A DNA stretch of 64,000 bases, from assembly GCA_038851035.1 (NCBI GenBank), contig JAWCLH010000002.1:62001-126000 (forward strand), given 5' to 3'. The position numbers and the translations under genes were made by a program. Shown piece after piece: positions 51,791 through 61,670 of this stretch. The notes below the pieces were generated by a model that saw nothing but the letters and a program-made list of their open reading frames with translations, did no database searches and had not been told where the DNA came from. This stretch comes from Thermoplasmata archaeon. GTDB lineage: Archaea > Thermoplasmatota > DTKX01 > VGTL01. Positions within the stretch are counted from its first letter, which is position 1, and every line of letters starts with the position of its first letter.

Positions 51791-52972
51791 ATGAGGCGCA
51801 TGTGGGCTGGAATCGTAGTACTTGTTGTGACGGCGATGTTGATTGCCGGATGCCCGAGCGAAGCTAACAAAGCCCCGAAGGCGAGCATGACGGCAGAGAA
51901 AGTGGTTCTTTTCGTCGGAGATACCGCGGTCTTCAACGCATCTGCCTCGAAGGACCCCGATGGGAAAATCAAGTCTTATATCTGGGCTTTCGGCGATGGG
52001 GCTACGCTGACCGAGACAAAGAACAAGAGCGCGACCCATCAGTACACGCAGGCCGGTGTCTACAACGTCACTCTGACAGTCAAGGACGATAAGGGGGCGA
52101 AGTCGAAACCAATCACCACTGTCATCGTAGTGGCGCCCCTTCCCGTTGCCAGCGTGTCCAGCGCCCTCACCTTCGAGAATATCACATTTTCTCTCGACAC
52201 ATCTGCGCTCGGGGATAGGCTGTCTGAAATAGAGTGGAATTTTGCGGACGGGACCGCCGCCCAGAAAGGTGCGTCGGTCTCCCACCAGTTCAAGGACAAT
52301 GGGACCTATGATGTGGTTGCGAAAATAACCTGCTCGGGCCAGACGGCCTCGGCAAAGGTTTCCGTTGGAATCACAAACAGGCATCCCGTGGCTAATATAA
52401 GCATATCCTCCCCGGCACCTTACTACTCGAACAGAGCGATAGAGTTCACAGGGGCAGCCTCTGGCGACTTGGACGGGACTATAGTCAACTACTCCTGGGA
52501 CTTCGGGGATGGAAAAAGGGAGAACGGAACCAGTGTCAGTCATAAATACCTCACGCCGGGCGTATATAACATCGTTCTGACGGTTACTGACGACGACGGC
52601 GCCACGGGCTCGAGCACCTTCAACATCACGGTCGAGAAGGATCTAATAATAAAGAATGTGACCGTGGAGACGTACGTCGACCCAACCAACCACACCAGAG
52701 CAAACCTCCAGATAAAAATCGAAAATAAGGGCGACGCCAAGAGCCCCGGCAGCATACTCATCAACGTCACCTCCTACAAAGCCGACAGGAGCATTAAGAT
52801 AGACAACAACTCCACCACCAACGAGGGGACCTGGGAGCCCAACACTCCCGGCAACTCAGTCTCCGTGAACGAGCTCCTAACAGATGGCTTCGATGTCGAC
52901 GGGACCTGGTACTTCATCGAGGTGCAATACCAAGGAACAGTTATAGACAGCGGCTGGTACAAGAAAGGCTGA
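51791..52972 (+). CDS. PKD-repeat lipoprotein with CARDB-like end
   Basis: ATG 51791 follows GGAGCGGTGATGGA. The signal peptide ends in a lipobox (LIAGC, Cys at ~20), so the protein is probably lipid-anchored outside the cell. Three PKD-type repeats follow: DPDGKIKSYIWAFGDG near 58, a diverged middle one with IEWNFADG, and DLDGTIVNYSWDFGDG near 230. A C-terminal CARDB-like domain (~280-393) with IKIENKGDAKSPG comes last. PKD and CARDB domains mediate surface contacts. The role is otherwise unknown. Confidence 0.88.
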   Translation: MRRMWAGIVVLVVTAMLIAGCPSEANKAPKASMTAEKVVLFVGDTAVFNASASKDPDGKIKSYIWAFGDGATLTETKNKSATHQYTQAGVYNVTLTVKDDKGAKSKPITTVIVVAPLPVASVSSALTFENITFSLDTSALGDRLSEIEWNFADGTAAQKGASVSHQFKDNGTYDVVAKITCSGQTASAKVSVGITNRHPVANISISSPAPYYSNRAIEFTGAASGDLDGTIVNYSWDFGDGKRENGTSVSHKYLTPGVYNIVLTVTDDDGATGSSTFNITVEKDLIIKNVTVETYVDPTNHTRANLQIKIENKGDAKSPGSILINVTSYKADRSIKIDNNSTTNEGTWEPNTPGNSVSVNELLTDGFDVDGTWYFIEVQYQGTVIDSGWYKKG

Positions 52973-53119
52973 GAGCAGAAGAAGGCTGACGGAGCGCGTG
53001 GTTCCTCTCCCCGAAATTATTTTTTTCCCAGCGCCAGTCAAATCTATGGGCGGTAATCCATCCACTCCCTTCGCCTTTTTATTACGCTCCCTGCCCGCCG
53101 CTCCGCCCGCGGCAACTGA

Positions 53120-53431
53120 TTGAGTGGAGGGACTCGGCATGAAGCCTGTCTCGAGCTCGCGACCTCGTGGGACAAGAACGTTGTGATATATTTCAAAGCT
53201 ACCGACGGTGGCCTGCATAATCGTGTACGAGAAATCTACACGGGGTCCCAAGCAATCTCAAAAGCAGGAGGCTGCGTTTGCGTCAAGGTCGATAGCGACG
53301 GGAGACCAGCTCCCCCGTTTGGGCACGGAATCGAAGCTCGACCCAACATGTTCCTTTATAAGGCCTCGAGAGCCGGAGTAGGCAGGGTCGGGGTTATTGG
53401 CATGGTGGACGATTCTCTTTTTAAGACGTAG
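53120..53431 (+). CDS. Possible thioredoxin-like protein without CxxC (may be a pseudogene)
   Basis: In the 640-base gap after the PKD lipoprotein, one frame gives 103 residues from a TTG start. The order KNVVIYFKA, CVCVKVDSDG and ARPNMFLYKA (cis-Pro strand) suits a thioredoxin fold. The active-site position reads TDGG instead of CxxC, and no standard ribosome site precedes it. It may be a truncated relic. The rest of the gap (53432-53613) shows nothing I can name. Confidence 0.35.
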   Translation: MSGGTRHEACLELATSWDKNVVIYFKATDGGLHNRVREIYTGSQAISKAGGCVCVKVDSDGRPAPPFGHGIEARPNMFLYKASRAGVGRVGVIGMVDDSLFKT

Positions 53432-53613
53432 CAGAGCTCACGTACCAGGGGCCATGCGCTTCTCCATGCTGCCCCTAGAGTTACCCAGAATTGGGTTGTG
53501 AGTTGTCGATAAGTGCGACATTGCTTAGTGAATCCGGAGCGGCTGATGTTACACCCCCGGTCACACAGAAGCGCTGGACCGGAGGGGCTGGGGCCAGGCG
53601 TGGGTTAGACCGG

Positions 53614-55809
53614 TTAGCTTTTTCTTCTCCTGAGCAATAGATTGCCCACGAGTACGGCGGCTAGAAGCACTAGAGCTCCGAATCCGGGAGTACTCTCTCT
53701 GAGTTCAACGTAAATGGTCTGAGAGGTCTTCAGGCCCGCGTCCGCACCCTCTATCGATATCCTGGCGGTGTGGGTTTTTGCGCCCGTGAGGTTCCATTTA
53801 TATACGAACTCCGCCGTGGAGTTGGCTGGGACAGAAACCTCTGTGCTGAGCAGTTGGACGAGCCCTTCTTTGATTACGAGCAGGACCGTGCCGTCCTTCT
53901 CGCCGCTGTTGGAAAGGGTGACGGTGAGTTTGACGCTCCCCTTCTCCCCTTTCTTTACCTCGAGGCTCTTCTTTGACACGAGGACGCTCTGGATATCTAT
54001 GGAGGCTCGTGGCTCCGGTTTCACAATGATGTCCTTGATATCCTCGTTGATGTTGTTGAACTCGTCCGACTCCACCACAACACCCGTGGCATCGACCTCG
54101 ACTTTGAATCGGAGGGCAGTGCCGGGAATTGTGGGCTTCACAGTCCAGTTCACGGTCATGGTGTCTCCGTTGGCGAGGTCTAGGTTCTTCACCAAGTATG
54201 GCATCTCGGTCCCGAGGTTGAACTTCACCGTAAAATTATAGGCGGGAGCGCGTCCCTTGTTCGCTATTACGGCGGAGGCGGCGTATTCGCGATTCACTAT
54301 CATTAGTCGAGGCACGTCCACACTTTCCACCACGAGGTCTGGCCTCAGCGGGACAGTTGACTTTACCAACACGCTGTCCTCGAGCAAAGTAGATTTGTAC
54401 TGTGCCAAGAACTTGAATGTGGTGTCGTTCTCACCCACCTCGGGAGTGTAGGTGTAATTCACCCACTCCTCCGTGCCCACCCGTACATTGACCTTTTTGA
54501 TGGCGAGGGGATAAGTCTCGTTGGAGCCGAGGTAGAACCTAAGCTCCTCGTTGTAAGCATCGGCCGTGCCGGTGTTGGTCACCTTTGCAGAAAGAAGGAC
54601 TGTCTCCCCGCTCTTCACGACGGACGGCGTTACCTCGAAGAAGATAAGCTCCACGTTGGGCAGTCTTGGCCTTACCTCTACCTCAGGAGAGGTCATCGAG
54701 GCCCGTGGGTCGCTCGAGGCGGGAACCTTCACGGTGAAGGTATGCATGCCCGGTTCTGCACCCGAGGAGTTCCATATGAACGTTGCGATAACGCTGACGC
54801 CCCCCTTCGGGATAAACTTAGTCACAACACCTTCGGTGGTCGGGCTAGTCGCATCGTCGACCAGAAGCCAAATCTCCTCGTCGGCGGTGGTGTTGGCGGT
54901 CCCATTATTCTTCAGTGTGACCGTGATTGTGACGCTCTCCCCCTCCAGGATAGAGGTCTTGTCCACCTGAATGGAATGGATGTACACGTTCGGGGTGGGG
55001 AGGGTGAGTTCGATGATGTCGGACTCGAGCTTGAATTTGGAGCTCGTCACCTCCACCACTATAATGAATTTTCCCTCGCTCATCTGAGAGGTGTCCCAAG
55101 TGTAACTGACCGAGACCTCAGTGGAGTTGTCGGCGGGGAGTGGTCTGGGGTAGGGAAGTATCCCATTTATCAGCGGGGAGGCCCCGACTAGGAACCTGAC
55201 CGTGTCCTCGTCCTGCTCTGTCATATCTTTGGTTCCGTCGTTCTTGAGGTAGGCAGTTATGACGACTGGGTCTCCTATGAGAGCATTGTTGGGTAATACT
55301 ATTCTATCTACATATACGTGAGGCTTAGGAATTGGGATAATCTTAAAGCTCTTGTAGGCGTCATTGTTGCTGGTGTCTGCATCGGGTATCATTTCATCGT
55401 TCACGTTCACCCGGATTTCGTAGTCCCCCGGGACTACGCTGGTTGTATCCCAGACCAGTTGGCAAGAGGCCTCCTCTCCTGGCGCTATGGGGTCGGTGAT
55501 CATGGATGAGCCTATGACGAGACTATCATAAAAGAATGATACCGTCACTTGACTACTATCGGTGTCGGAGTTAGCGCTATTGTGCACGGTCGCTTTGATC
55601 GTTACCATTGAACCCATGATCGCCTCCCCGACAGACTCGCCTCCAACCGTGAACGTGATATCGTCGGTCTCAAGATAAAGGTCCAGTCCAGGGCTCCGGG
55701 CACCGGCCATTGCGTCGCCTACCCCGCCGACGCTGAGCCCACCGCCCAGGCTCGCGAGGAACAGGAGGACGCACATTAAAGCACCCATCTTGGTCATTGT
55801 AGTCTTCAT
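53614..55809 (-). CDS. CARDB-repeat surface protein with PGF-CTERM tail
   Basis: ATG 55809 lies directly behind AGGGTGGTGTG. A signal peptide (~1-35) is followed by about five CARDB repeats (~45-690), recognisable by turns such as NDGTKDMTEQDEDTVRF, NNGTANTTADEEIWL, NTGTADAYNEELRF and NKGRAPAYNFTVKF. Sequons are frequent. The end reads TPGFGALVLLAAVL...RRRKS, the PGF-CTERM arrangement for archaeosortase A cleavage and lipid attachment. It is the second such protein in the window, similar in plan to 19673-21757. Probably S-layer-associated or adhesive. Confidence 0.87.
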   Translation of the reverse strand: MKTTMTKMGALMCVLLFLASLGGGLSVGGVGDAMAGARSPGLDLYLETDDITFTVGGESVGEAIMGSMVTIKATVHNSANSDTDSSQVTVSFFYDSLVIGSSMITDPIAPGEEASCQLVWDTTSVVPGDYEIRVNVNDEMIPDADTSNNDAYKSFKIIPIPKPHVYVDRIVLPNNALIGDPVVITAYLKNDGTKDMTEQDEDTVRFLVGASPLINGILPYPRPLPADNSTEVSVSYTWDTSQMSEGKFIIVVEVTSSKFKLESDIIELTLPTPNVYIHSIQVDKTSILEGESVTITVTLKNNGTANTTADEEIWLLVDDATSPTTEGVVTKFIPKGGVSVIATFIWNSSGAEPGMHTFTVKVPASSDPRASMTSPEVEVRPRLPNVELIFFEVTPSVVKSGETVLLSAKVTNTGTADAYNEELRFYLGSNETYPLAIKKVNVRVGTEEWVNYTYTPEVGENDTTFKFLAQYKSTLLEDSVLVKSTVPLRPDLVVESVDVPRLMIVNREYAASAVIANKGRAPAYNFTVKFNLGTEMPYLVKNLDLANGDTMTVNWTVKPTIPGTALRFKVEVDATGVVVESDEFNNINEDIKDIIVKPEPRASIDIQSVLVSKKSLEVKKGEKGSVKLTVTLSNSGEKDGTVLLVIKEGLVQLLSTEVSVPANSTAEFVYKWNLTGAKTHTARISIEGADAGLKTSQTIYVELRESTPGFGALVLLAAVLVGNLLLRRRKS

Positions 55810-55930
55810 CACACCACCCTTAGTTAGGTCGGGGGCTTTAATGTTTTGAACCTATATAATAATATTCCTCGGGACAGGAAAGTTGATAAAGGTGATGTGT
55901 AGAACCCCATCTAGAATATAGGTGGGCCTT

Positions 55931-56497
55931 TTACCGAAGGGGTGCTCCGCATTTCGGGCACAGAATCCATTTCGGTCTGGTCTCTGTGCCGCATCTAGGG
56001 CAATGTTCTTGCTCCGCCTCTAGCCGTTCCGCTAGCTCCATCGCCTTTGTGGCGTACCTGAGGGCTCTCTCCGCGTCACCTTGGTGCAGGAGCGATTCCG
56101 CCAGAGAGAGGTGCCTCCTAACCATGGACGCGTTCAGACCATTCTCTTCTAAGGCTACAATCATCACGGTCACGGATTGGATGACCTCCCTAACTAGGTC
56201 CTCTTTCTCTTTCTGCTCCTCCTCATCCGGACCCCCAACCGCAACCGGGGGCTCCGGAGGCTTCTCGAGTTCTGGAGGTGGCTGGGGGCCGGGAGTGGCC
56301 GAGACTATTCGGGGGGAAGTGTGCATGGGGCGGGGGAGAGGGGGAAATGTCTCGTGAAGAAGCTCGCGCCGCCCTTCGCCCTTACTGGGCTTTTCCCTTT
56401 TCCTCTCTTTGAAAAAGGAGCGTAGGCGAGAGCCGAGGCCGGCCATCAGGAGAAGCTGAGTCGGGTTGAAAGAGCAATGATGGGTGGGTCGGCCCAT
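55931..56497 (-). CDS. Zinc-ribbon protein with helical repeat-like segment
   Basis: ATG 56497 follows GGAGGACGATAA and suits the AT-rich promoter at ~56527-56545; ATG 56446 is a shorter option. A basic N-terminus, a long Pro/Glu-rich disordered part (~45-90) and a TPR-like helix pair (HLSLAESLLHQGDAERALRYATKAMELAE) lead to a C-terminal zinc ribbon (CPRCGTE, CPKCGAP). Soluble; partners unknown. It is divergent from leuS. Confidence 0.75.
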   Translation of the reverse strand: MGRPTHHCSFNPTQLLLMAGLGSRLRSFFKERKREKPSKGEGRRELLHETFPPLPRPMHTSPRIVSATPGPQPPPELEKPPEPPVAVGGPDEEEQKEKEDLVREVIQSVTVMIVALEENGLNASMVRRHLSLAESLLHQGDAERALRYATKAMELAERLEAEQEHCPRCGTETRPKWILCPKCGAPLR

Positions 56498-56640
56498 TTA
56501 TCGTCCTCCGAAACTCCGGAAGGAGAGTTTTTTATTAGTATTAAATTGTTTTTATATTAATGAGTTCTTTCATTTGGTTTCATTTGGTCCCGGTTTTTAC
56601 GGATAGGATTATATCCCACCTCAACCTTTTGCACGCTGTC

Positions 56641-59535
56641 ATGAGGGAGTACGACCCCCGGGCAATAGAACAGAAATGGCAACATAGATGGGTGGAGGCA
56701 GGGGTCTTCAACTCGCGCCCGGACCCTAGCCGGAGGAAGTTTTTTATCACTGTCGCGTGGCCCTACCCCTCCGGACCGATGCACGTCGGCCACGCCCGCA
56801 CATACACCGTGCCGGACGTGATCTCGCGCTTCAAGAGAATGAAGGGGTACAATTGCCTCTTTCCAATGGGGTGGCATCTGACCGGGAGCCCCATCGTGGG
56901 AGCAACCAAAAGAATAGCTGGGCGGGACGAGAAATATCTCAAGACTCTGCACGAAAAATACGGCCTCTCTCCTCAGCAAATCGACGCCCTCAAAGACCCG
57001 ATGAGCTTCGCCCGGTTCTGGATATCTGAGAGTCCGATGGGCTACAAGCGCAGCATGAACTCACTCGGGTTCGGTATCGCTTGGGAGCGCGAGTGCACTT
57101 CCCTCGACCCCCATTTCAGCAAGCTGGTCGAGTGGCAGTATAGGAGGCTTAGGGAAAGAGGCCTGGTGGCGACGGGCTCCCACCCCGTGAAGTTTTGTCC
57201 CCGAGACAATAACGCGGTCACAGACCACGACCTACTCGAGGGGGAGGGCGTTGGGATAAACGAGTTCGTGCTCATAAAGTACAGGCTGGAGGGGGGGAGC
57301 CTTGTTTTCCCAGCCGCCACCCTCCGCCCCGAGACCATATTTGGCGTCACCAATATCTGGCTGCATCCGGGCGCGGCTTATGTGGAGATAGAAACAGGCG
57401 GCGAGCGCTGGATCGTCTCCGAGCGAGCCGCGGAGAAGCTCTCCCACCAGCAGAAGGAGGTCAGAGTCGTCCGGAGCGTTAAGCCGAGGGACTTCATCGG
57501 GAAAAAGGTGGTCGTGCCTAGGACCGGCGTGACAGTGCCGATTCTGCCCGCGGAGTTCGTTCAGGCCGACCACACCACGGGGGTCGTCGGGTCCGTCCCG
57601 GCCCACGCGCCCTTCGACCTCGTCGCCCTCGCCGATTTGCAAAGGGACGAGGAGCGGATGCGCTCCTTCGGGCTGAACCCGGAAGAGGTCCGGAGAATTC
57701 GGCCTATACGGATGATAGAGTTGGAAGACGGAGGCGAGAGCACCGAGGAATTCATCCGGCGGCTGGGCGTGAGGGACCAGGGGGATGCAAAGAAGCTGGA
57801 TGAAGCCACCCAAAGAATATACAAGCTCGAGTTCAACAGGGGAAAGATGGCATCCAACACGGGCCCCTGGAGAGGGATGAGAGTCTCCATAGCCAAGGAC
57901 GGCGTAAGGCAGGAGCTTCTTTCTACCGGCGATGCCGATATCATGTACGAGTTCTCCGACATGCCCGTCATCTGCAGGTGCGGGAGCCCCTGTGTGGTCA
58001 GGGTGGTGAAGGACCAGTGGTTCATCCGCTACTCGGACCCGGCCTGGAAGGAGGAGGTCAGGGCCGCGCTGGAAAGAATGGAGCTGATACCACCCGAGAC
58101 GAGAACCTACTTTCTGAATGTTGTCGAATGGCTCCATGACTGGCCCTGTACCAGAAGGGTTGGGATGGGGACAAGGCTCCCCTGGGATGCCACTGGCTGG
58201 ATAATAGAATCTCTTTCTGATTCCACCATTTATATGGCCTACTACACCCTCGTCCCCTGGATAAGGAAGGTTAGGCCGGAACAGCTCGACGACTCTGTCT
58301 TTGATTATATCTTCTGGGGGACCGGGGAGCCTTCCGCCATCTCGGAAAAGACCGGGATCCCTTCAGAACTACTCACGAGAATGAGGGATGAGTTCACATA
58401 CTGGTACCCGCAAGATTACCGGGTCAGCGCCAATGAACTGATTCCCAACCACCTGACCTTCATGATATTCCACCATCTCGCCACAATGCCGAAGGAATTC
58501 TGCCCACGGGGCATAGTGAGCCTTGGCCTTGGGGTGCTCGAGGGGCAGAGAATGTCGAGTTCGAGGGGAATTGTTTTTGCGGTCTCGGACGCTGTGGAGA
58601 AGTACGGAGCAGACGTCACCCGCTTCTACCTGATGTACATGTGCGAGCCCTGGCAGGACTTCAACTGGCGAGGGGCGCAGGCGGAGGCACACAAGCGCCA
58701 GCTGGAGAGGTTCTTCTCGATGGCTCAAGAGATAATGGCTATCGAGGACTCTAGGGAAAGCCCTGTGGATGGATGGATGCTCTCGAGGCTGCAGCACCAT
58801 GTGGCTGCAGCGGGGGAGGCCCTCGAAGAGTTTCAGACTAGAAAGGCACTACAGCACTCCTTCTTTCTGCTCCAGCAGGACATGCGCTGGTACCTCCGGA
58901 GGGGCGGCTCGAATCGTGAGGTCCTCAGAAAGGTTCTGGATGCGTGGCTCCGCCTTCTGGCCCCCATCGTGCCACATATCTGCGAGGAGCTTTGGGAGAT
59001 GCTCGGCGGGCGAGGGTTCATTGCCGACGCCCCGTTCCCATCACCGGATGAGTCCCTCCGGGACAGAAGGGCAGAATTCAGAGAAGAGGTGGTCAAGAGG
59101 GTGGCGGAAGATGTGGGTGAGATTCTGAAGGTCACGGGAATAAGTCCGAAGAGGGTCGTTCTCTACTCGGCCCCCAGCTGGAAGTGGGCGATACACAAGC
59201 GTGCTCTGGAGATGGCGAGGGAAGGGCGCCTCTCCGTGAGCGAGCTGATAAAATCCGTTCTCAGGATGCCGGAGCTAAGGGAGCGGGAGAGGGAGGTGGC
59301 CCCTGTATGTCAGAAGCTTGTGATTGGATTTGGGAGACTCCCACCGGAAGAGCTGGAGCAGCTCACACTCCCGATTGACGAGCCCGCCCTGATGGAGGAT
59401 ATTAGGACCTTTCTCGCGAGGGACCTGGGCTGTGAGGTGCTCCACTTCCCGGCCGAGGCTCCCGACAGGTATGACCCACAGGGCAAGGCCCGCCAGGCTA
59501 TGCCCCTTCGGCCCGCGATATACATCGAGGGATGA
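56641..59535 (+). CDS. leuS: Leucyl-tRNA synthetase, archaeal type
   Basis: Charges tRNA-Leu. The ATP-binding HIGH-type motif is PMHVGHAR near 45-52, and the KMSKS-type loop is RMSSSRG at 637-643. A CP1 editing domain (~180-430) lies between, and the anticodon-binding helical domain (~690-830) leads to the archaeal C-terminal domain. ATG 56641 gives 964 residues. An upstream ATG at 56560 lies only a few bases after the TATA-like TTTTTATATT, too close to be transcribed, so it is rejected. The stop overlaps the next start (ATGA), coupling it to a surface-type protein. Confidence 0.96.
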   Translation: MREYDPRAIEQKWQHRWVEAGVFNSRPDPSRRKFFITVAWPYPSGPMHVGHARTYTVPDVISRFKRMKGYNCLFPMGWHLTGSPIVGATKRIAGRDEKYLKTLHEKYGLSPQQIDALKDPMSFARFWISESPMGYKRSMNSLGFGIAWERECTSLDPHFSKLVEWQYRRLRERGLVATGSHPVKFCPRDNNAVTDHDLLEGEGVGINEFVLIKYRLEGGSLVFPAATLRPETIFGVTNIWLHPGAAYVEIETGGERWIVSERAAEKLSHQQKEVRVVRSVKPRDFIGKKVVVPRTGVTVPILPAEFVQADHTTGVVGSVPAHAPFDLVALADLQRDEERMRSFGLNPEEVRRIRPIRMIELEDGGESTEEFIRRLGVRDQGDAKKLDEATQRIYKLEFNRGKMASNTGPWRGMRVSIAKDGVRQELLSTGDADIMYEFSDMPVICRCGSPCVVRVVKDQWFIRYSDPAWKEEVRAALERMELIPPETRTYFLNVVEWLHDWPCTRRVGMGTRLPWDATGWIIESLSDSTIYMAYYTLVPWIRKVRPEQLDDSVFDYIFWGTGEPSAISEKTGIPSELLTRMRDEFTYWYPQDYRVSANELIPNHLTFMIFHHLATMPKEFCPRGIVSLGLGVLEGQRMSSSRGIVFAVSDAVEKYGADVTRFYLMYMCEPWQDFNWRGAQAEAHKRQLERFFSMAQEIMAIEDSRESPVDGWMLSRLQHHVAAAGEALEEFQTRKALQHSFFLLQQDMRWYLRRGGSNREVLRKVLDAWLRLLAPIVPHICEELWEMLGGRGFIADAPFPSPDESLRDRRAEFREEVVKRVAEDVGEILKVTGISPKRVVLYSAPSWKWAIHKRALEMAREGRLSVSELIKSVLRMPELREREREVAPVCQKLVIGFGRLPPEELEQLTLPIDEPALMEDIRTFLARDLGCEVLHFPAEAPDRYDPQGKARQAMPLRPAIYIEG

Positions 59536-60962
59536 GCTCATCACAACCAATATATACCACACCCCTTAATCTTAGACAAGTGTCCGGAGCGTTAGGGAGT
59601 TGCGTCCTCCCTTTTCTGGTGGTCTCTCTCATCTTAGGCATCCTCATTCCCGCACCGACATCCGTTGCCCAGACACCTGAGTGGGTGGTCAGCTCCCTCT
59701 TCACGCTTGAGAGCACCGTCAAAGACATCAGAGCCAACCTGATAATTGAGAGCGGCGGCGTACTCCAGCTCCTGAACTCGACCCTCGTGATGAACCTCAC
59801 AAAGGACGCAGAGTTCGAAATTCTGGTCAAGCCCGGAGGCAGGTTGATTGCGCGTAATTCCACAATCACAAACGGCCCCCTAGGAGCCCATTACTGGTTC
59901 AGGGTCAGGGGCGCGATGGAGCTATGTGACAGCAACGTTAGAGGAACATGGGGCGTATTTGAAACCGGAGGGATCATAATATCCTGCAATGAGGTCATCA
60001 TAACCCGCTGCCGTCTCACCGATCATAAATGGTATGCAATAACTGTCAATGCCTCATCCCCGGAAATCTCCGACAACACCATCGAGGGATGCCGAGCTGG
60101 AATTCGGGTGGAGGGGGACGGGGCCCCCAATATCTCGGGTAATTTGATAAGAAACATGGAAAAGGAGGGCATAATCTCCCTTGGTGCGAGGCCCCACATC
60201 AGGAGTAACCGGCTCCTGAACAACTGGATGGGCGTGGGCCTCTTCGACTCGGATGCCGAGGTATCGGGCAATGAGATTTTGGGCTCAGGTTCCTCTGGCA
60301 TTGATTGCTCCAGCGGCTCTGACGCTAAAATCTCAGGAAACACCATCTCCTCAGGGAACGGTGCTGGCATAACCATCCACTCATCCTCGCCGCTCTTGTC
60401 CTCCAACACAATCTCCGACAACGCCGTAGGAGTCAACTGCACCTCCTCCAGACCTATAATCCGGAACAATCTTATCACCGGTAGTAGGGGCTGGGGTGTC
60501 TACTCCGTCAGCGGCTCCCCAGTGCTGGAAGGTAACTTGTACACCGCAGGCCCCGGTAGCGAGAACGCTCTGGGTGCAGTAGCGGTTGTCTGGAGGCTAA
60601 CAATCCGGGTGGAGGACTCTGAGCGCCGGCCAGTTGGTGGAGCGGATATTACCATCCGTGACAGTTTGGGGGCTATCGTTTTCAGGGGCAGGACGGAGAG
60701 GAGCGGCACCTTCAGCGGCATCGAGCTTTTCCAGTTGCACTATGACCCTAATGGCACGAGGCATGAGGACACGCCGCACACAATCACGGTGGGAGCACAG
60801 GGTCTCTCATCGAGCCGGGAGGTCGAAGTAAATGAGGACCAGTCCATAACCATCAGGCTAGGAGAGGGCGCGCCGTCTTTTATCCCCACTGGAAGCGGTC
60901 CCCTGTTCGCTCTGGCCCTCATTGGAGCACTGCTCAACTACGTCAGGAAGTACCGTGATTGA
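59532..60962 (+). CDS. Secreted right-handed beta-helix (NosD-like) repeat protein
   Basis: ATG 59532 overlaps the leuS stop. A signal helix (~16-35) precedes a parallel beta-helix region (~60-345) made of ~22-residue coils such as 'ISDNTIEGCRAGIRVEGDG', 'ISGNTISSGNGAGITIHSS' and 'IRNNLITGSRGWGVYSVSG'. A carboxypeptidase-regulatory-like beta domain (~355-450) with a GGADITIRDSLG segment follows, then a C-terminal membrane helix (~455-470) ending in RKYRD. NosD-like helices bind or cut polysaccharides; no catalytic residues could be named here. Coupling to a tRNA synthetase is likely incidental. Confidence 0.85.
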   Translation: MSSSQPIYTTPLNLRQVSGALGSCVLPFLVVSLILGILIPAPTSVAQTPEWVVSSLFTLESTVKDIRANLIIESGGVLQLLNSTLVMNLTKDAEFEILVKPGGRLIARNSTITNGPLGAHYWFRVRGAMELCDSNVRGTWGVFETGGIIISCNEVIITRCRLTDHKWYAITVNASSPEISDNTIEGCRAGIRVEGDGAPNISGNLIRNMEKEGIISLGARPHIRSNRLLNNWMGVGLFDSDAEVSGNEILGSGSSGIDCSSGSDAKISGNTISSGNGAGITIHSSSPLLSSNTISDNAVGVNCTSSRPIIRNNLITGSRGWGVYSVSGSPVLEGNLYTAGPGSENALGAVAVVWRLTIRVEDSERRPVGGADITIRDSLGAIVFRGRTERSGTFSGIELFQLHYDPNGTRHEDTPHTITVGAQGLSSSREVEVNEDQSITIRLGEGAPSFIPTGSGPLFALALIGALLNYVRKYRD

Positions 60963-60987
60963 GTGCCCTTGAACTCTTCGTAATAAG

Positions 60988-61089
60988 TGTCGGGGGGGGG
61001 GTTTGAACCCCCGGCCTCCGGATGTCGCAGAGCTAGAGGGTCTCTATCTCCTATGAGTCCGACGCTCCACCAGGCTGAGCCACCCCGAC
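60988..61089 (-). tRNA. tRNA with CAU anticodon (probably elongator Met), 28-base intron
   Basis: Acceptor GTCGGGG/CCCCGAC with A73, D-arm GCTC/GAGC, anticodon stem TCGGA/TCCGG around CT-CAT-A, and T-arm GGGGG-TTCAAAC-CCCCC. CCA is not encoded. The intron (61024-61051) lies after position 37, as is usual for archaeal elongator tRNA-Met. The initiator lacks introns and has A1-U72. tRNA-Ile2 (lysidine-like modified CAU) remains possible. Confidence 0.88.
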
Positions 61090-61253
61090 TTGACGATACT
61101 TGATGATTGTTTTACGAGGATAAAAGAGCGAGGGCCAATAAAAAGCTTGGGGAGCGCCCCGGACACTACTCTTGGCTCTCCGGGACTAGCAGCGGGTGGT
61201 AACATAATACTTAATAACAATGACTGCATTCGACCTCCGGAGGGGGGAACCCG

Positions 61254-61670
61254 ATGAAGTTCGAGCAATACGACATTCCCGACAACCTCGTTTACCACAA
61301 AGAGCACCACTGGCTCAAGAAGGAGGGCGACCACTACATTATGGGAATAACGGATTTCGCCCAGAAGCTGGCGGGCGACATAACCTATGTCGACCTCCCC
61401 TCGGAGGGCGACAAGGTGTCGCTGGACAAGCCCTTCGGTACGATGGAATCGGGTAAGTGGGTTGGCAAGCTCTACGGCCCGTTCGACGGCGAAGTTGTGG
61501 AAGTCAACCAGGATATTGCGGACGACGCCACACTCATCAATAGGGACCCCTACAACAGGGGCTGGATAGTGAAGCTCAAACCGAAAGACCCCTCTCAGGT
61601 CTCCCAGCTCCTCAACGCGGCTGCATATCTCGAAATAATGAAGAAGAAGCTCTCCGAGATAAAAAAGTAG
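61254..61670 (+). CDS. gcvH: Glycine cleavage system H protein
   Basis: Lipoyl-carrier protein of the glycine cleavage system. ATG 61254 follows GGAGGGGGGAACCC. The core HHWLKKEGDHYIMGITDFAQKL is typical, and the lipoyl lysine is Lys68 in FGTMESGKWVGKLYGP; families usually have ESVK. GPFDGEVVEVNQ and PYNRGWIVKLKP follow. The 138 residues are full length. The P and T subunits are not in the window. A second role, as lipoyl donor or in another complex, is possible. Confidence 0.94.
   Translation: MKFEQYDIPDNLVYHKEHHWLKKEGDHYIMGITDFAQKLAGDITYVDLPSEGDKVSLDKPFGTMESGKWVGKLYGPFDGEVVEVNQDIADDATLINRDPYNRGWIVKLKPKDPSQVSQLLNAAAYLEIMKKKLSEIKK

Noticed and set aside
56560-56640. N-terminal extension of LeuS from ATG 56560
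   Set aside because: The TATA-like element lies only a few bases before it, so this ATG would not be in the transcript. Homologues begin near ATG 56641.
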